DNA from: Paraburkholderia azotifigens
GTDB taxonomy: Bacteria; Pseudomonadota; Gammaproteobacteria; Burkholderiales; Burkholderiaceae
Length of the DNA stretch: 64,000 bases
Direction: 5' to 3'
Assembly (NCBI RefSeq): GCF_007995085.1
Contig: NZ_VOQS01000003.1
Span: forward strand, 2,480,001 to 2,544,000
In this document: piece by piece, positions 9,766 to 19,865 of the stretch
Position numbering within the stretch: position 1 is the stretch's first letter
Layout of the letters: each line of letters starts with the position of its first letter
The notes under the pieces: model-generated
The model's database searches: none
What the model saw: only the letters and a program-made list of their open reading frames with translations
What the model was told of the DNA's origin: nothing
Position numbers and translations under genes: made by a program

Positions 9766-10935
9766 TCAGATGGTGCGGGGCCGCGCGGCGCCGGGTCCGC
9801 GTGGCTTCCAGAAATCGACCACGGCGGACAGCGTCGGCGTGGTCGCGCGGCTGTCTATTTCGGCGAGCAGCGTGCGCACGCGCGCAAAATCGCGGCGCAG
9901 GTAAGCCGTTTCGGCGAGCCACGGCAGCATCCGGTCGCGCGGAAAGCCGCAATCGATCGCACGCTGCAGCATCGTCTCCGCGCCGTCGAGATCGAGCCGC
10001 GCGATGGCAAGGCGCCCGCGCAGTCGCCACAGCGCCGCGTCGTGCGGATCGTGTTCGAGTGCGGCCGCCGCGAAGCCGTCGGCCTGATCGGCGGCGTTGC
10101 GATATACATCGCCTGTCACGAGGTTTTCGTAAATCAGCTCGCTATACAGTTGCGCGAGCGTTCTGTTCGCCTGCGCACGCTCGGCGTCGCTCAGGTCCGG
10201 ACGCAGCTTGCGATCGAGCTTGGGGCGCTCCACGAGTATCTGCTGCGTGAGCGCTTTCTCGCGATTGTCGAGAATGCCGTAGGCAAGCAGCCGGATGTCG
10301 TCGAGCGGGTCGGCGAGCATGCCTTGCAGCAACGGCGAAACAGTGCGCGCGGGCATCGACTGCATCGCGAGCAGTGCGGTCATGCGAAACGACGTGCCCG
10401 CGTCGGCGTTCTGCAATTCCGCCTTGAGGCGCGCGCCGCGTCCATACGACACGGTGCCGATCAGATTCGCGGCGAACTCGGGTTCCTCGACGAGCACCAC
10501 GGGCAATTGCGCGCGCGGACGCGGCAACGCTGCGCCAAGCGCGAGCGCGCCGAGCGAACAGAGCATGCCGCCGACAGGCACCGCGAAATTCAGAAACCAC
10601 AGCGACGCGAGCAGCCCCATACGCGGAAGCCGGTAGCGCGCGGGCATCATCGTCGCGAGGCCGAGCGTCGTGGCAAGCGCGGCAGTGGCTTGCACGAGCA
10701 GGCACAGCAATACGGTCTGCGTGTTCAGCTGCGCGGCAGCGCGTAGCGTCGCGGGCTCGGCGTTATCGAAGCTGCCGAGCCATTGCGCCGACGTGTCGGG
10801 CGCGCTGCGCGCTGCGAGCATGAAGACGCCGATCTGCAGCGCGAGGCCGAGGATCACGAGCAGCACCCCGACGAGCGTGAGGCGCGCGCCCGCAGGCTTC
10901 GTGCGATCGACGGTGACGCCGTCAGAAGCGGACAT
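9766..10935 (-). CDS. pelE: PelE-like membrane protein with TPR region
   Basis: 389 residues. Two hydrophobic regions (TLVGVLLVILGLALQIGVFM and, after about 70 residues, LLCLLVQATAALATTLGLAT followed by LLASLWFLNFAVPVGG) precede a helical soluble part with TPR-like repeats (for example ALWRLRGRLAIARLDLDGAE). The position between pelD and pelF and the membrane-plus-TPR layout identify PelE, whose role is to assemble the inner-membrane synthase complex. Its start overlaps the end of pelD by 14 bases, suggesting translational coupling. PelE is the least conserved Pel protein, so the name rests partly on context. Confidence 0.88.
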   Translation of the reverse strand: MSASDGVTVDRTKPAGARLTLVGVLLVILGLALQIGVFMLAARSAPDTSAQWLGSFDNAEPATLRAAAQLNTQTVLLCLLVQATAALATTLGLATMMPARYRLPRMGLLASLWFLNFAVPVGGMLCSLGALALGAALPRPRAQLPVVLVEEPEFAANLIGTVSYGRGARLKAELQNADAGTSFRMTALLAMQSMPARTVSPLLQGMLADPLDDIRLLAYGILDNREKALTQQILVERPKLDRKLRPDLSDAERAQANRTLAQLYSELIYENLVTGDVYRNAADQADGFAAAALEHDPHDAALWRLRGRLAIARLDLDGAETMLQRAIDCGFPRDRMLPWLAETAYLRRDFARVRTLLAEIDSRATTPTLSAVVDFWKPRGPGAARPRTI

Positions 10936-12400
10936 CGCAACGCTCCAGCAAACGCCGCAAGGCGGCGACAGGTTCGTCGGCGGGCACGGCCATCGAATGC
11001 ACGGCGACGCGCGCGGCTTCGAAATCGACGCCGTACTGCGCGCGCAGATTCTCTTCGATACGCAGCAGATAGCCGTCGACGGCGCTATCGCCCGACAGCG
11101 GCATCAGCGTGAGCACCACGCGGCACCGCTCGTCGCGCAGCGGCCATTGCACGTCGAGCGCGCGCCGCGTGCGCAGCACGTGTTCGAACAGCATGTTGCC
11201 GCGCTCGTCGTTATGGAACGCGAGCGCGACGATCGACGATTGCACCTGCGTATCGCGCTTCAGATGCACGAGCCGCGCATAGTCGAGCGCGAAGGTATGC
11301 GGGCAGGCCGGAAAGGCAGCGAGCGTGTCGCGCGTCACGACGGCGTGCTGCACGCCGTCGGCGTAGAAGTTGCACAGCACCAGCAGGAACTGCAGGTTGT
11401 CGCGCGTGAGCGCGAGGAACGGCATGCGCTCGACGGCGAGCACGCCGACGGGATTCTTCTGCGCGTCGATCAACGGCACGACGGCGACATACCGGCTGAT
11501 CGACGCGTCCTGATTCGTCCTCGATTCGACATGAACCAGCGTGCGTGTGTCGAGCGCTTCGCGCACGAGGGGATCGTCGGGCTCGAACGCGGACGGCGCG
11601 CCGATCGATGCCGCCACGGCCGTCGAAGGCTTGCCGCCGCGCCAGGCGTGCACGCTCGCGCTTTCGATCTGGCACGCCTGCGCCGCCGCTTCGAGAAACG
11701 GCTGCGCGCCGCGCAGATCGACGATGCCGTGCTGCGCATCCGTCGGCTCATGATTGAGGATCACCGTGCGCAGCCGCGCGAGCGAATCGCGCAGCGTCGC
11801 GGGTCGGCCGAGCAGATCCTGTTCGAGCCGTTCGTGCGAGATGCGCAGCATGAACTGGTTGCGCGTGAGGATCGACAGACGCTCGGCGAGATAGTCGTTG
11901 GCGATGCGGCCCTGGCGAAGCCGCGTGATCCAGATATCGCCGAACTGCCCGCACAGCATCGTGACGACGAAGCCGCCAAGGAAAAAGCTGACGGGGAAGA
12001 CCCGCGTCGCCGGCGGCGCGCTCAACGCATGGGCGAGCGAAACGGGCGCGGATGGGCCGCCGTATTGCGGATACAGCGCATACCAGGTTGCGAGCAATAT
12101 GAGTCCCGAGAACACGCCCGCTATCGATCCATAGCGCAGCGCGATCACGAGCGGCACGATCCAGATCCAGCCGAAGCCGCTCTTGACCAGCAGCGGATCG
12201 TCGTGATCGAACGCCCAGCAGATGGCGATGGCGATCAGCGTCGCGACGATGGTCTCCAGCGCGGCGATCGCGCGGCGATGCGCGGAGCCGCGCGGCGGCG
12301 CGATCACGCGCGCCCACCAGGAGCCCGCACCGACGCTTTGCGCCTGGCGGCGCCGGTGGCGCCCGCGCGGCGCGGCGTGTTCGTTGGCCTGCGTGTTCAT
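10922..12400 (-). CDS. pelD: PelD, c-di-GMP receptor of the Pel synthase complex
   Basis: 492 residues. About four hydrophobic segments near residues 50-180 are followed by a GAF-like domain and a degenerate GGDEF domain. The family binds cyclic di-GMP through an RxxD inhibitory-site motif; the most likely equivalent here is RALD in LRTRRALDVQW, which I infer rather than align. No GG[DE]EF catalytic motif is visible, as expected for a receptor rather than a cyclase. The start is ATG at MNTQANEH because AGGAC lies just upstream; an in-frame extension upstream has no site. This protein makes polymer synthesis c-di-GMP dependent after translation. Confidence 0.93.
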   Translation of the reverse strand: MNTQANEHAAPRGRHRRRQAQSVGAGSWWARVIAPPRGSAHRRAIAALETIVATLIAIAICWAFDHDDPLLVKSGFGWIWIVPLVIALRYGSIAGVFSGLILLATWYALYPQYGGPSAPVSLAHALSAPPATRVFPVSFFLGGFVVTMLCGQFGDIWITRLRQGRIANDYLAERLSILTRNQFMLRISHERLEQDLLGRPATLRDSLARLRTVILNHEPTDAQHGIVDLRGAQPFLEAAAQACQIESASVHAWRGGKPSTAVAASIGAPSAFEPDDPLVREALDTRTLVHVESRTNQDASISRYVAVVPLIDAQKNPVGVLAVERMPFLALTRDNLQFLLVLCNFYADGVQHAVVTRDTLAAFPACPHTFALDYARLVHLKRDTQVQSSIVALAFHNDERGNMLFEHVLRTRRALDVQWPLRDERCRVVLTLMPLSGDSAVDGYLLRIEENLRAQYGVDFEAARVAVHSMAVPADEPVAALRRLLERCDVRF

Positions 12401-12473
12401 GGCGTTCGTCCTGTGAATCGGACCCTGGTGTCGATGATAGTCGCGCGCGGCAAGGTGTGCCTCGAGCCGTACA

Positions 12474-13025
12474 TCAGCGCGCGAGCGGCGACAGCAGATC
12501 GCGCTCCAGCTTCTGCGCGACGCCCGATACGGCATCGCGGCTCCAGCCTGTGCGGCTGCCCGTGCCCGTCCACACGACCTTGCCCGTCTGCACGTCGATC
12601 ACATCGAACGTTAGGCCGACGGCCGGTTCGCCGTCCACGCCGACCTTGTAGCGCCACTCGTTGACGGCGCCCGTCAGTGCATAGCGCGCGTTCTGCTGGC
12701 GCGCCCAGTTCAGCGCGTTCTGCTGCGCGTCGGGTTTCGCGGCGTCGAACAGCGTTTCGTCGTCGGCGCTCGCGGGGTAGCGCGACAGATTCGTGTAGCC
12801 GTACGACGCAAGCAGGCTCTGCGCAATCGATGCCGCGCGCTGGCCCGCTTGCGGCGTCTCCGTGTTGTTCGCGATGGGCAGAATCGCGACGCTGTCGTTC
12901 TTCGCGATCGCGGGCGGCGCGCTGCGATCGACGACCGCGCAGCCCGCGAGCGTGAGCGCCGCCAGCGCAACAGCGGATGCCAGTGCCGCCGTCGCGCGCG
13001 CGCGAATGTTCGTGCTGTGATCCAT
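12474..13025 (-). CDS. pelC: PelC, outer-membrane lipoprotein of Pel export
   Basis: 183 residues with a lipoprotein signal peptide: charged N-terminus, hydrophobic core and lipobox LAGC with the acylated Cys at position 29. The mature part contains VAILPIANNTETPQAGQR and the later strand pattern of PelC, which in Pseudomonas forms a dodecameric ring on the periplasmic face of the outer membrane and guides the cationic polymer to PelB. It sits 32 bases after pelB and 73 before pelD. GGAGG-like bases precede the ATG. Confidence 0.94.
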   Translation of the reverse strand: MDHSTNIRARATAALASAVALAALTLAGCAVVDRSAPPAIAKNDSVAILPIANNTETPQAGQRAASIAQSLLASYGYTNLSRYPASADDETLFDAAKPDAQQNALNWARQQNARYALTGAVNEWRYKVGVDGEPAVGLTFDVIDVQTGKVVWTGTGSRTGWSRDAVSGVAQKLERDLLSPLAR

Positions 13026-13057
13026 GTCGTTTTCCTCCAGGACTCTTCAATACTTCG

Positions 13058-16000
13058 TCAATACAGATAGCGATACCGCGCGCCGACTTCCTTCACCGAC
13101 GTCGAGTGGTTCGACGAAACACCTTGATACGCGCCGTAAAGCAGCATCTGGTCGTGGCCAAACACGCTGCCGGCGACGCCGAGTTCGGCCTGTCCCGACC
13201 AGCCCGCACGCGAGTCGCGGATCGGGCCGCCTGCGAACATCGGCCGCCATGCCTTCGAATACTGTTCGGGCAGATCGTCGCCGAACGAGAAGATCAGGCC
13301 GCCCTGCGTGAAGGTTTGCGGCATGAACGACGCGGCCGTGAACGGTGTGCTGTCGGGCAGCAGCACGCGCAGGCGCTCGCCTGGCGTGCCCGTGGCGTTG
13401 TACTGGCCATGCGCGAATACGGCGCGGATCGTGTAGTCGGGGTAATCGGCCTTGATCTTGTAGCCGACGTTCGCTTCGACGAGACTGCCGTTGCCGAGCG
13501 TCGAGCGGTCCTGGCCATGAAAGCGCGCATATTCGTAGCGCGCGCCGCCGAACCAGTGCGGGTCGAGCCGGTAGTTGAAGCCGAGCGTCGCGAGGTCTTT
13601 TGTGCCGCCCACCGTCAGTTGCGTCGATTCTGTCGCAGCCTGGTTGTAGCCGAGCGCGTATGTCAGCGTGAGGCGTTGCGTGACGCTGTACGTGCCGTCG
13701 ACGCGCGCTATCGTGAAGTCTTCGAGCGCATTGCGGCGGCCGAGCGTCGCGTGCTCTTCGTCATATTGACCTTTGTGGCCGTAGATGGCTTCGGCGAGCC
13801 GGTCGTGTTTGGGCGCGTACGCGAGCTGTGAGCCGTCCACGGTCTGATCGCGCTGCTGATAGCGGAACTGCAGGTTCTGCGAAGGCGTAATACGCATGCT
13901 GCCCGTCGCCGATTCTTCCGTGAAGCGCAGCGAGCCCTGATCGACATAGCGGAACGCGCCCGCCAGCGCCTGCGCATTGCTGAGCAGCTGCTCGCGCGCC
14001 ATGGCCTGCATCACTTCGTCGTCGGGCTCGCGCGTGAGGGATTCGAACGCGCTGGTTTGCGCCGCCGATGTGCGGCCCGTGAGCGCCTGCGCATCGACGC
14101 GGTTCTGCCGCGGCACCCGGTCGGGCAGCGTGTCGAGCAGGCGCGCCAGCTCGTTGACGTCGCCGTCGTTGATCGCGAGCTGCGCCTCGGCATACACAGG
14201 GCGCTGACTGTCGTCGATGTACTGCTTGTCGAGCCACGCGCGCTCCATGTCGGACGCGTTTTCATTTTGTGCCCACGAAATGGCCGCTTCGCGTGCGATC
14301 GACGAATAGAGGCGCTGCTGCTTGCGGATCTCGTCCTGTTTCGCGGGCGGCAACTGGCCGATATCCCCGAGTTCCGAAGCGGGCGGCTCGTCATTGCCCG
14401 AGCCGCCCGTTCCGTTTCGATCCGCGCGCAGCATGTCGATCAGCACGGCGCGCGAGCGGTCGCCATTGGCATAGAGTTGCGTGAGCGCGACGTAACGGCC
14501 GCGCAGATCGTCTTCCTCGGCCGCGGGCAGAGGCATGGCGTGAGACGGATCACGCCTTCGCCGCGCCAGTTCGATCCACACCTGCTTGCGCACGCGCCAT
14601 GCTTCGTCGACGCGTCCATTCAGTTCCAGCGCGTCCGCGAACGTGAGCCGCCACAGCGGACTCTGCTTCGCTTGCGCCGCCTGCTTGTGCAGGTAGTGCA
14701 GCGCCTTGCGCCCGTCGCCGATGCGCAGCCACGCCGCGCCATACGCGGGCCAGAGTTGCGGATCGGTCTCGGCATCGCCGGCATGGCGGCGCAGTGCCGC
14801 GAGCAGCGCCGCATCCGTGCCGCGCTCGTTCAGCACCCAGAGGTACGCCGCGCGCGCTTCCGGGTTGTTCGGATCGAGCATGGCCGCGCGTTCGATATCG
14901 CGCAGTGCGGCATCGTTCGCGCCCGTCTGCCGTTCATATTCCGCGCGCGCCAGCAGGAACGCCGGCGACTGCCCGGCTGCCCGCAGCTGCTCCGGCGTGA
15001 GCGATGCAAGCAGCGTGCCGATGCGCCCCCACGCATGCGCGCGCTGATAACCATAGAGCGCTTCGGAGAGCGTGCGCGGCGGGCCGCCGTGACGGTACGC
15101 ATATTCGGCGAGACGGCCCGCGTCGAGCGGCGAATCGTTGAAGAAGTTCGTCATCGCCTCGTAGTCTTGCGGATCGGCCTTGCCGCCCGCGATCAGCTGC
15201 TGGTAGCCGACCCGCGCATCGCGCGTGTTCTGGTTCGAATCGGCGAGCAGCGCATAGAAACGCCAGAAGTCGTCGTTCGATGCGGGCGCGGCGCGCTTCG
15301 CTTCGTTCATCGCGGCGAGCGCCGCGTCGAATTGCGTACGCGTATAGAGCATCGTGCCGATCTTCAGTCCGTACGCGGCGTTCGGGCCGTATTCGCGCTC
15401 GAGATCGCGCCACGTGCGCAGCGCGAGAGCGTCGTCGCCCTTGCGCTCGGCCACCTGCGCGTAACGTTCCATGGCCGCTCGCCGCAAAGGACCTGTGAAG
15501 CGCGACTGCAGATAGCGCAGCGCCGAGTCGGGGTCGGCGACCCGTTCGTACGAGAACACGACGGCATCGAGCAGCTTCAGATTGCCGGGCTGTCGATCGG
15601 CCTGGTGCAGCGTGACGGCAAGCATCGCCGCGTTGTCATTGAGGCCTGGCGCGAGGCGCGCGACCTGTTTCCAGTCGTCGTCGGTGCCGCGCATCGTTGC
15701 GATCGCCATGTAGTTGGCGAGCGCCACGTCCTGATGACGATTCCATTCGGCGACCTGCGCGAGACGCGCGCGCCATTCGATCGACTGCGGATCGCGGTCG
15801 ACGGCCGATTGCGCGATGCGCTGCGCGTTTGCAACGTCGCCATTCGCGAGAAACACGCGATACGCGAGTTCGTAATCGGAGGCGGTGGCGCCGCTCGCGG
15901 GTTCGGACGCGGCGATGCGTTCGACTCGCGCGACATGCGTGACACTCGAAGCCTTGCCCAGCGCCCGGCGCAGCGCCGCGCCGCGCGACACAGGCGGCCG

Positions 16001-16975
16001 ATACCACGCGGCGCGCAGCCACACGCCGTGTTCCGTTCGGTGTTCGACCAGACCCGCGCCGCCCGCGCGCTTCGGCTCATGAGACGCACGCAGCACAAAG
16101 GCCTGGGCGGGATCGAGCGCGGACATTTTCATCAACCGCTTCACGTATTTTTCCGCGAGGTCTGGACGGCCCGCCGACAGTGCGAGATTCGCGAGAAACC
16201 GCAAGGTATCGGGGTCGTCGGCGAGATCGCCGATGTGTGCGTCGGCGGCCTGCATCGTCGCGGCCATGTCGTTGCCCGATTGCAGCGCGCGCAAACCCGC
16301 GATGAACGCGGCGCGTTTTTCGTCGAGTGTCGTGGCTTGCGCCTGGGCAGCAAACCACGCATCGGCGGCCGCCCGATGCTGCTGGTTGCCGAGCTGCGTT
16401 TGCGCGAGCGCAGCGAGCCATTCGCGCGCATGCGCCGGATCGGACCTAGCGAGCAGCGAGTAGTAGCGCGCGGCGAGATCATTGTCGTTCAGTCCGCGCG
16501 CCTGCTGCGCGAGCATTTTCAGCTGCTCGTTGTCCCACCGGTCGGCGAGCGCTTCGTGCAATAGCGCATCGAGTTCGCGAATGCGCGCGGGGCGTGCCGG
16601 GTCGTTCGGTTTGAGCGAATAGAGGCGCTTCTGCGCAATCGACACGCGAATCGCCAATGCGCTGTGCCGCGCGTTCGCATCGTTGGACTGCGCGAGACGA
16701 TCCAGAATGCGCGTCGCATCCGAGATGCGCTGGCCCTTCAGGTATTCGCGCGTCAACTCGGATAACACTTCCGCGTTGTCGGGATCGACGCGCAGCCACG
16801 CTTCCAGATAGGCGATCGTGAGACTGTCGACGTTTGCGCCCGCGAGCAGCCGCGATTCGATTTTTTCGCGCGGAAAGGCGAGCGCGAGCATCACGCCGAC
16901 CAGCAGGCCGAGCACGAGAATCACAGCGGGCGAGAAGAGCCGCTGGCGGTCAGGTGTCGCAGGCGACGTCGACAT
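13058..16975 (-). CDS. pelB: PelB, TPR and beta-barrel outer-membrane export porin
   Basis: 1305 residues, slightly longer than the Pseudomonas protein (about 1190). A single N-terminal membrane segment (SPAVILVLGLLVGVMLALAF) anchors a long helical solenoid of TPR repeats, starting with DSLTIAYLEAWLRVDPDNAE and running to about residue 900, followed by a C-terminal barrel rich in alternating strands that ends in YRYLY with a terminal aromatic residue. In Pel systems the solenoid binds PelA and the barrel is the exit pore. The start overlaps the 3' end of pelA by 26 bases, so translation of the two is probably coupled. Confidence 0.95.
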   Translation of the reverse strand: MSTSPATPDRQRLFSPAVILVLGLLVGVMLALAFPREKIESRLLAGANVDSLTIAYLEAWLRVDPDNAEVLSELTREYLKGQRISDATRILDRLAQSNDANARHSALAIRVSIAQKRLYSLKPNDPARPARIRELDALLHEALADRWDNEQLKMLAQQARGLNDNDLAARYYSLLARSDPAHAREWLAALAQTQLGNQQHRAAADAWFAAQAQATTLDEKRAAFIAGLRALQSGNDMAATMQAADAHIGDLADDPDTLRFLANLALSAGRPDLAEKYVKRLMKMSALDPAQAFVLRASHEPKRAGGAGLVEHRTEHGVWLRAAWYRPPVSRGAALRRALGKASSVTHVARVERIAASEPASGATASDYELAYRVFLANGDVANAQRIAQSAVDRDPQSIEWRARLAQVAEWNRHQDVALANYMAIATMRGTDDDWKQVARLAPGLNDNAAMLAVTLHQADRQPGNLKLLDAVVFSYERVADPDSALRYLQSRFTGPLRRAAMERYAQVAERKGDDALALRTWRDLEREYGPNAAYGLKIGTMLYTRTQFDAALAAMNEAKRAAPASNDDFWRFYALLADSNQNTRDARVGYQQLIAGGKADPQDYEAMTNFFNDSPLDAGRLAEYAYRHGGPPRTLSEALYGYQRAHAWGRIGTLLASLTPEQLRAAGQSPAFLLARAEYERQTGANDAALRDIERAAMLDPNNPEARAAYLWVLNERGTDAALLAALRRHAGDAETDPQLWPAYGAAWLRIGDGRKALHYLHKQAAQAKQSPLWRLTFADALELNGRVDEAWRVRKQVWIELARRRRDPSHAMPLPAAEEDDLRGRYVALTQLYANGDRSRAVLIDMLRADRNGTGGSGNDEPPASELGDIGQLPPAKQDEIRKQQRLYSSIAREAAISWAQNENASDMERAWLDKQYIDDSQRPVYAEAQLAINDGDVNELARLLDTLPDRVPRQNRVDAQALTGRTSAAQTSAFESLTREPDDEVMQAMAREQLLSNAQALAGAFRYVDQGSLRFTEESATGSMRITPSQNLQFRYQQRDQTVDGSQLAYAPKHDRLAEAIYGHKGQYDEEHATLGRRNALEDFTIARVDGTYSVTQRLTLTYALGYNQAATESTQLTVGGTKDLATLGFNYRLDPHWFGGARYEYARFHGQDRSTLGNGSLVEANVGYKIKADYPDYTIRAVFAHGQYNATGTPGERLRVLLPDSTPFTAASFMPQTFTQGGLIFSFGDDLPEQYSKAWRPMFAGGPIRDSRAGWSGQAELGVAGSVFGHDQMLLYGAYQGVSSNHSTSVKEVGARYRYLY

Positions 16976-19865
16976 GCAGTTGACGATAGTCGTTGGCAGT
17001 GCGGGTGATGGGGCGCTTCGTCACGCGGCATGCGCCTGCGTTGGCGAGGCGGAACCTCGGCGCGATGTGCGAGCGCAGATCGAACGAAAAGCCGCTGCGC
17101 GTGCGCACGAAATGATCGAGCATGCCGTTGGCTTCGGCGAGATAGGGCACAGGGCGGGGCGCACGCTGTGCAACCCGCTGTGCAACCCGCTGTGCAGCCG
17201 TTTCGTCGATCACGGCGAAGCGTGCGATGCCGTCGCCCGTCAGATGCACATAGGTGCCCCCCGGTCCCGGCAGATAGCCCGCAACGCCCGTCGCGCCCGC
17301 CATGTCGGGCACCTTGCCCGTGGGCAGACGCACCGTGCGCAGATTCGCTTCGTTGCGCACGACCCAGACGTTGCTGCCCGGCTCGTTATAAATGCTGGTG
17401 TCGAGCCAGTCGAGCACCTTGCGCGCGTATTCGGATGTGAACACGGGCGTGACGGGCTGTTTGAGCACGGTATCGAAGATCTCTTGCAACGCTTTCATCG
17501 ACGCATACTTCGTGCCGGTGAACATGTGATAGTAGATGTCCATTGGCTTGAAGCGGATCGGCGTGTCGGTCATCGCGAAGGTTTCCAGCACGCGTGAAAA
17601 ACCATAGAACGGCCCGTGCCAGAGGTCCGTATACAACTCTTCGTTCTGGTTCGGCGCGAAGATCTGGAAGTAGCCGTTCTTCATCACGCCGAGCGGTGCA
17701 ATCGCGGCCCAGCTTGGAAAGCGCTTCGTGATGAGCGTGTCGCCGCCGTTCAGGTTCAGCACGCCGGCTTCATAAGCGGCCTTTAAGACAGGCGAGGGCA
17801 CCTGGCAGTCGCCGCTCCACAACACCATGCGCACGGGTTTCGACGCAGGCGCGACGTTGCCGTCGATATAGTCGATCGAGCCTTTGATCTCGCGGTCGAT
17901 ATTGAAGCGGTAGCCCGCAATGTCGATCGACAGGCCGCTGCTGTTCGTCTGGCTGCTGCCTTCCGTCGGCGTGTCGCGCGTGTCGGTCACGCCGAGCCCG
18001 GTGACGCGCATCCATTGCAGCGGGTGCGTGTAGGTGTGCGTCGCGACTTCGACATTCGGCAATTCAAAGATCTTTCTGCCGATCGCGCGCAAATGCGGGG
18101 CGAAGCTTTTGAACGGGCCTTCGTCGCTGACTTCGCCTTCGATCAGCGACACCGTGGTGGGCATGCCCGAATCGCGCAACAGCTGATACAGCATGTCGCC
18201 CGAATACTGCGGCGTGATGTCGGTGTTGGCCGGCTTGTTATTGGTGTACTCGGCGCGCGACGCAAACCCGTCACCGTCGATATGCGACATCAGCAGGCGC
18301 CCGCCGTTCTCCGTCGTGGTATCGGGCACGGGCATATCGGTATTCAGCCGTAGGGCCGTACGCAGGAATTCGATCGGGTGGGCGACCCAGCGTGCCTGAT
18401 TCACGGCTTCGAGTTGATAAACGCCGAATGGACGCATTGCATAACCGCCCCAGGGCGTGATGCCCGCGCCATCGATCACGAAGTTTCCCGAACGCAGGCG
18501 CAGCAGCGAACGGCTATGCGGCCCGACACGGACCGGCGTGAAATCGCGTGCCGACGGACGCGGCTTCATTTCGAAGCCCATCAGTTTCGGATCGTACGAT
18601 TCGACGTCGAGCTTGCCATTCGACGGCGCGCCCGTCACCGTTTCGAGGTCGAGCTTCTTCGCGAGGTCGGGGTCCATCTGCGTGCCGAAGGTCGTGAACA
18701 CGGCAATCGGCATCTTTGCGTCGACCTGCGCGATGAGCCAGTCGCGATAGGCGTTGCTGTTCGGCACCTGGCCTTCGAGCCACAGCACGATGCCTGCATA
18801 GCGGTTGCGCAGATCGCCTTCCGGCAGCGGATCGCGCGCGTCGCGATAGTCGATCCGGTAGCCCAGGTAGTTGAGCGGCATCGCGAGGAAGCGCACGCCG
18901 GGCGATACGTTCAGGTCGGTGCGCAGCGGCGGATCCTGAATGACCAGAACGCGCCGTTTGACGGGTTCGACAGCGCCGACGCCCATCGTCGCGAGCGCGC
19001 CGTCCGTCACGTATGGCACGATGCCTTGCGCCTTGATCTTCGCGATGGTGTCCTGCTGGCAGGCACGATCGGCGGGCGCGCAATAGTCGATCGAAATGAC
19101 GGGCAGGCGATATTGCTCGCGTATCGTCTTTGCCTGACCGAGCAGCCATGCGCGGTCCTGCTCGGGCACGTCTGTGTAGCGCTGTTGCGCCTGGTTCCAG
19201 CCGCGATACAGCGATTCGAACGCAACCGCGTATACGAGATCGTGGACCTGCGGAAGAATCTCGAAGCCGCGATTGAAGATCAGCTTCGCATCGGGATAAC
19301 GCGCCTTGATCGCGCGAATCACATTCGCGAGTCCTTCCGTCTGGCGTGTGCGTGCTTCATCCGTCTTCGCGACCAGTTGCCACGAATCCATCGTGTCGAG
19401 AAAGAATCCGCGATAGCCTTTGTCCCACAGCGGCTTGATCACATGCTCGACAAAGAACGCGGGCCATTCCGGCTGGCTCTGATCGACCACACGCGATGCC
19501 CACGATTCATTGCGTCCCGCCAGCCAGCTCTTGGGCAGCGCCGCGTAATAGCTGCGCGACGGCAGAACTTCGCCGACGCTTGCATAAGCGAACCAGGTGG
19601 TGTGCGGCAAACGGTGCGCAAGCGGATCGAAGCCGCTATCGGGTTCGACGACGGCGGCGTCGAATGCGGAAAGCATCTCGACGGGCGGCGTCTTGCCGTA
19701 ATAGAGCGCAAATGAAGGCTGCGCGACAGCTTGTTGAATGTCTTCTGCCAACGCGGCATGAAGGGGCCATGCCAAAGCAATGACGGCCAGCAGCGATGCA
19801 TGACGGCATGGCACGCCAACGTGCCGCAAGCGCACAGTGCAAGCCGTCAAAGGAAGCATTCGCAT
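16950..19865 (-). CDS. pelA: PelA, periplasmic Pel hydrolase and deacetylase
   Basis: About 971 residues. A signal peptide (core LLAVIALAWPLHAALA) precedes a GH114-like hydrolase domain with FFLDTMDSW and AFESLYRGW, carrying the acidic residues expected of the catalytic pair. The C-terminal half is a polysaccharide deacetylase domain with the metal-site motifs SHIDGDGF and HTYTHPLQW. PelA partly deacetylates the GalNAc-rich polymer and can cut it. Near the C-terminus a 12-bp in-frame repeat encodes RVAQRVAQR. The start is uncertain: ATG at 19865 is chosen for its signal peptide, but an ATG at 19916 and a GTG closer to the hydrophobic core are possible and none has a clear ribosome site. First gene of the operon. 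Confidence 0.93.
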   Translation of the reverse strand: MRMLPLTACTVRLRHVGVPCRHASLLAVIALAWPLHAALAEDIQQAVAQPSFALYYGKTPPVEMLSAFDAAVVEPDSGFDPLAHRLPHTTWFAYASVGEVLPSRSYYAALPKSWLAGRNESWASRVVDQSQPEWPAFFVEHVIKPLWDKGYRGFFLDTMDSWQLVAKTDEARTRQTEGLANVIRAIKARYPDAKLIFNRGFEILPQVHDLVYAVAFESLYRGWNQAQQRYTDVPEQDRAWLLGQAKTIREQYRLPVISIDYCAPADRACQQDTIAKIKAQGIVPYVTDGALATMGVGAVEPVKRRVLVIQDPPLRTDLNVSPGVRFLAMPLNYLGYRIDYRDARDPLPEGDLRNRYAGIVLWLEGQVPNSNAYRDWLIAQVDAKMPIAVFTTFGTQMDPDLAKKLDLETVTGAPSNGKLDVESYDPKLMGFEMKPRPSARDFTPVRVGPHSRSLLRLRSGNFVIDGAGITPWGGYAMRPFGVYQLEAVNQARWVAHPIEFLRTALRLNTDMPVPDTTTENGGRLLMSHIDGDGFASRAEYTNNKPANTDITPQYSGDMLYQLLRDSGMPTTVSLIEGEVSDEGPFKSFAPHLRAIGRKIFELPNVEVATHTYTHPLQWMRVTGLGVTDTRDTPTEGSSQTNSSGLSIDIAGYRFNIDREIKGSIDYIDGNVAPASKPVRMVLWSGDCQVPSPVLKAAYEAGVLNLNGGDTLITKRFPSWAAIAPLGVMKNGYFQIFAPNQNEELYTDLWHGPFYGFSRVLETFAMTDTPIRFKPMDIYYHMFTGTKYASMKALQEIFDTVLKQPVTPVFTSEYARKVLDWLDTSIYNEPGSNVWVVRNEANLRTVRLPTGKVPDMAGATGVAGYLPGPGGTYVHLTGDGIARFAVIDETAAQRVAQRVAQRAPRPVPYLAEANGMLDHFVRTRSGFSFDLRSHIAPRFRLANAGACRVTKRPITRTANDYRQLHVDVACDT

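Noticed and set aside
14057..16564. 835-codon plus-strand frame opposite pelB
   Set aside because: It is a shadow: low-complexity Arg/Ala/Leu content, no ribosome site, and pelB is clearly coding on the other strand.
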